Positions 61,742 through 64,000 of a DNA stretch of 64,000 bases are shown here, piece by piece (position 1 is the first letter of the stretch; each line of letters opens with the position of its first letter). The notes beneath the pieces were generated by a model, which worked only from the letters and a program-made list of their open reading frames with translations, was not told where the DNA came from and ran no database searches. This DNA is from Streptomyces erythrochromogenes. GTDB lineage: Bacteria > Actinomycetota > Actinomycetes > Streptomycetales > Streptomycetaceae. The stretch lies in assembly GCF_036170895.1 (NCBI RefSeq), contig NZ_CP108036.1, positions 620,001 to 684,000 on the forward strand. The letters are read 5' to 3'. Position numbers and translations under genes: made by a program.

Positions 61742-62587
61742 TCAGCCCCCGGTGAAGCGGGGCGGACGGCGCTCCGCCTTGGCGCCGTAGCCCTCGCGGG
61801 CGTCGTCCGAGGCGAGGGTGAGGGCCGCGGTCATCGCCACCCGGTCGAGGGCCGCGGGGAGAGCGGCGTCGGCGTAGGCGTCGACCGCGCGCTTGATGCC
61901 CTGGACCGCGAGGGGGGCGTTGGCGGCGATCTCCGCCGCCAGGGCGCGGGAGGCCGCCGCCAGTTCATCCGGCTCGACGAGGAGTTGGACCAGTCCCAGC
62001 CGTTCGGCGGTGGCCGCGTCGATGCGGCGGCCCGTGAGGGCCAGGAACTTCGCCCAGCCCGCGCCCGCCTCGCGGGCGATGCGCAGGTCGCCGCCCGCGT
62101 CGACCGCCACGCCCAGCCGGGCCTCGGGGAGGGCGAAGACGGCGTCCCGCGCCGCCACTCGGATGTCGGCCATCAGCGCCAGCTCGAAGCCGAAGCCGAG
62201 GCAGTAGCCCTGGACGGCGGCCACCACCGGCTGCGGGAGCCGGGCGAGGACCGCGAAGCGCTCGTGGACCCAGCGGATGCCCTCGTAGTAGTTGCGGGTG
62301 CGTTCGGCGGCGGATCCGCCGGTGATGCCGCCGCCCGGGGCGCTCACGTCGATGCCCGCACAGAAGGCCCGGCCCTCGGCCCGCAGCAGCACGGCCCGCA
62401 CCGAGGGGTCGAAGCGGATCCGGTCCGCGAGCAGACCGAGCTGGCGGCTGGACTCCCAGCTCCAGCCGTTGAGTTTGTCCGGGCGGCAGAGGGTGAGGAC
62501 CGCGATGCCGTCCGCGACCTCCAGGCGGATCCGCTCCTCGCCCTCCGCGATCTCCGTGGAGATGGTGTCGATCACCTTGTCCCGCAC
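61742..62587 (-). CDS. Enoyl-CoA hydratase/isomerase family protein
   Basis: A 281-residue crotonase-fold enzyme. The oxyanion-hole segments are AFCAGIDVSAPGGG and VQGYCLGFGFELALMADIRVA. The active-site Glu is in FALPEARLGVAVDAGGDLRIAREAG. It adds water to, or isomerises, enoyl-CoAs. The start is GTG at 62587; a second in-frame GTG four codons later is equally possible. It is convergent with the SDR gene, and a 15-bp palindrome lies 27 bp upstream. It complements the dehydrogenase operon to give a beta-oxidation module. Confidence 0.9.
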   Translation of the reverse strand: MRDKVIDTISTEIAEGEERIRLEVADGIAVLTLCRPDKLNGWSWESSRQLGLLADRIRFDPSVRAVLLRAEGRAFCAGIDVSAPGGGITGGSAAERTRNYYEGIRWVHERFAVLARLPQPVVAAVQGYCLGFGFELALMADIRVAARDAVFALPEARLGVAVDAGGDLRIAREAGAGWAKFLALTGRRIDAATAERLGLVQLLVEPDELAAASRALAAEIAANAPLAVQGIKRAVDAYADAALPAALDRVAMTAALTLASDDAREGYGAKAERRPPRFTGG

Positions 62588-62613
62588 CCCCGACCCCGGC
62601 AGCCGCCCGATAT

Positions 62614-62628
62614 CTGATGGACCGTCAG
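62614..62628. promoter_or_regulatory. 15-bp near-perfect palindrome upstream of enoyl-CoA hydratase
   Basis: CTGATGG-A-CCGTCAG is symmetric at all but one base pair. It lies 27 bp upstream of the hydratase start and 17 bp beyond the stop of the PIG-L gene. It is a strong operator candidate, TetR-like in size. Confidence 0.65.
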
Positions 62629-62644
62629 GCTAGGGGTGGGAGGG

Positions 62645-63409
62645 TCAGCGGGGGAAGACCTCGAACGCGACCGCCGGGCGGCCGCCGAACCGCGCCGCCA
62701 CCCGCTCGGCGTTGCCGGTGAGGAAGGTACGGACGTACTCCTCGGGATCCTGGTCCGTCAGCGCCTCGATGTAGGCCTTGTGCTCCATCAGGGACAGCAC
62801 CGACCGCTCCAGGCCCGGACCGGCGTCGGCCGCGTGCGTGGGAGTGCTGGTCCCGGCCACCGCCACCCAGCGGACCCTGTTCCACGGCTCCAGGCCCTTC
62901 TCGGAGATGAGCTCCGGGAAGATCCACCGGTTGCCCGCGTCGGCGGCCGCGTCCAGGGTGGCCCGGCCGACGGCCTTGTGGTCGGGGGTGTTCCAGTAGC
63001 CGCCGCCCTGCTCCCCGCCCCAGGTGTCGCGGTGGTTGAGGGTGATGACCAGCTCGGGGCGGTGCCGGCGGATGGCCGCCGCGATGTCCCGGCGCAGGCC
63101 GAGCCCGTACTCGACGATCCCGTCGCGGTGGTCGAGGAACTCCACCGCGGACACCCCGACCACGGCGGCGCTCGCGCGCTGCTCCGCCTCGCGCAGCGGG
63201 GCGCAGTCGGCGGGGGCGAGGGAGTCGATGCCCGCCTCGCCGCGGGTGGCCAGGAGGTAGACCACCTCCCTGCCGCCGTCCGTCCAGTCCGCGATGGCGG
63301 CCGCGCACCCGTACTCCAGGTCGTCCGGGTGGGCGACGACGGCGAGGGCGCGGTGCCAGTCGGTGGGCATGGGCTCCAAGGGGGCCTGCTGATCGCGTTG
63401 TTCGGTCAT
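62645..63409 (-). CDS. PIG-L family deacetylase
   Basis: A 254-residue zinc-dependent N-deacetylase of the MshB/PIG-L type. The metal motif is VVAHPDDLEYG, and a later zinc-ligand His is in YWNTPDHKAVG. The family includes mycothiol and glycopeptide/bacillithiol deacetylases. Its N-terminus is hydrophilic, so it is cytosolic. The start at 63409 (MTEQRDQQAP) could instead be the later ATG at 63370 (MPTDWHRAL). The start is only 18 bp from the divergent gene at 63428, so both promoters must overlap or lie inside coding sequence. Substrate unknown. Confidence 0.88.
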   Translation of the reverse strand: MTEQRDQQAPLEPMPTDWHRALAVVAHPDDLEYGCAAAIADWTDGGREVVYLLATRGEAGIDSLAPADCAPLREAEQRASAAVVGVSAVEFLDHRDGIVEYGLGLRRDIAAAIRRHRPELVITLNHRDTWGGEQGGGYWNTPDHKAVGRATLDAAADAGNRWIFPELISEKGLEPWNRVRWVAVAGTSTPTHAADAGPGLERSVLSLMEHKAYIEALTDQDPEEYVRTFLTGNAERVAARFGGRPAVAFEVFPR

Positions 63410-63427
63410 GCGTCGCACAATAGGCGA

Positions 63428-64000
63428 ATGGACCGTCACGGACTGGTAGTGGCTCTTCTGGATGCCGGCGGAACGTTCTTCGAGCCCGCCCGTACGGCGT
63501 TCCCCGGCGCGGACGAGGCCGACTGGGCGCGCGCGGCGCTGCTGGATCCCGGCGCGGCCGGTCCCGGCGGTACCTGGCGACTGGACTTCCGCTGTTTCGC
63601 GATCGCGCGGCCGGGGGGCCGGTGGGTGCTGGTGGACGCGGGGGTCGGGCCGGCGGACGGGCCCGCCGCCGGGTGGGCGCCGGTGCCCGGGCGGCTGCCC
63701 GCAGCCCTCGCGGCCGCCGGCATCGCGCCGGCCGACGTGGAGACGGTGGTCCTGACCCATCTGCACGAGGACCACGCGGGCTGGACCTCGGGCCCCGGCG
63801 GGGAATCGTTCTTCCCCTGCGCGCGCCACGTCGTCCAGCGGGCGGAGGTCGCGGCCCTCGACCGGGCCGACCCGGTGTGGGAGTGGACGGTGGCTCCGCT
63901 GCGGGAGACCGGACAGCTGCACGAGGTGGACGGGACGCACCGGCTGGGGACGGGGATCACCCTGCTGCCGACGCCGGGACACACCCCGGGCCACCAGTCG
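63428..64000 (+). CDS. Metallo-beta-lactamase-fold hydrolase, 3' end outside window
   Basis: 191 codons are visible from ATG at 63428. The MBL fold is shown by FRCFAIARPGGRWVLVDAGVG and the zinc motif VVLTHLHEDHAGW, and the segment LLPTPGHTPGH at the edge holds another zinc-ligand His. The N-terminus (VVALLDAGGTFFEPARTAFPGADEADW) resembles lactonase-like members of the family, which include quorum-quenching and detoxifying enzymes. It is truncated by the window edge. It is divergent from the PIG-L gene with an 18-bp gap. Confidence 0.87.
   Translation, partial: MDRHGLVVALLDAGGTFFEPARTAFPGADEADWARAALLDPGAAGPGGTWRLDFRCFAIARPGGRWVLVDAGVGPADGPAAGWAPVPGRLPAALAAAGIAPADVETVVLTHLHEDHAGWTSGPGGESFFPCARHVVQRAEVAALDRADPVWEWTVAPLRETGQLHEVDGTHRLGTGITLLPTPGHTPGHQS

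Overview
The window is a high-GC stretch of actinobacterial chromosome, almost certainly Streptomyces. The pointers are GTG/TTG starts, pervasive GTGA/ATGA start-stop overlaps, a chaplin gene, two tyrosinase/caddie pairs of the MelC type, a DasR-like operator in front of a GH18 chitinase, and many Tat or lipoprotein exports. I see no prophage, transposase, CRISPR array or PKS/NRPS cluster.

Layout. 1-5669: truncated ATP-dependent DNA ligase; a hydrolase fused to an ABC ATPase with its permease; an aldo/keto reductase. 5670-10779: gene-poor, with a 2.2 kb stretch lacking convincing genes that carries a three-copy 36-bp repeat, then a DUF2637 membrane protein and two unrecognised proteins. 11100-14677: an S15/CocE hydrolase and a Tat-exported dimethylformamidase-like protein. 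14811-18205: a VOC protein, then a btuFCD-like importer led by a cobalamin riboswitch. 18224-21145: GNAT, CGNR regulator, gene remnant, tRNA-Trp, SUKH-like protein. 21201-26470: chitinase with DasR-type operator, serpin, and a KDG kinase/KDPG aldolase pair opposite an IclR regulator. 26595-28247: a sigma factor fused to a zinc finger, membrane anchor and CAP domain. 28289-33494: epimerase, methyltransferase, and a coupled regulator-MFS-glutamate decarboxylase operon. 33617-35609: MerR/TioE regulator divergent from an erythromycin-esterase-family enzyme.

35842-40893: melC1-melC2, then a CitA/DcuS-type two-component system facing a dicarboxylate symporter. 41135-51803: secreted subtilisin, several alpha/beta hydrolases, FhuF-like protein, VOC, GNAT, beta-propeller and a large carboxylesterase. 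51899-54782: chaplin, second tyrosinase pair, GNAT, TRIC-family channel. 54937-62587: a catabolic block of two coupled acyl-CoA dehydrogenases, a quinone oxidoreductase, a dienoyl-CoA-reductase-like SDR and an enoyl-CoA hydratase, suited to beta-oxidation of an unusual acyl-CoA. The window ends with a PIG-L deacetylase and a truncated metallo-beta-lactamase-fold protein.

The strongest candidates for something poorly described are the two fusions: hydrolase-TM-ABC ATPase (958-3765) and sigma-zinc finger-TM-CAP (26595-28247). Each would link an outside-facing domain to a cytoplasmic machine in one chain.
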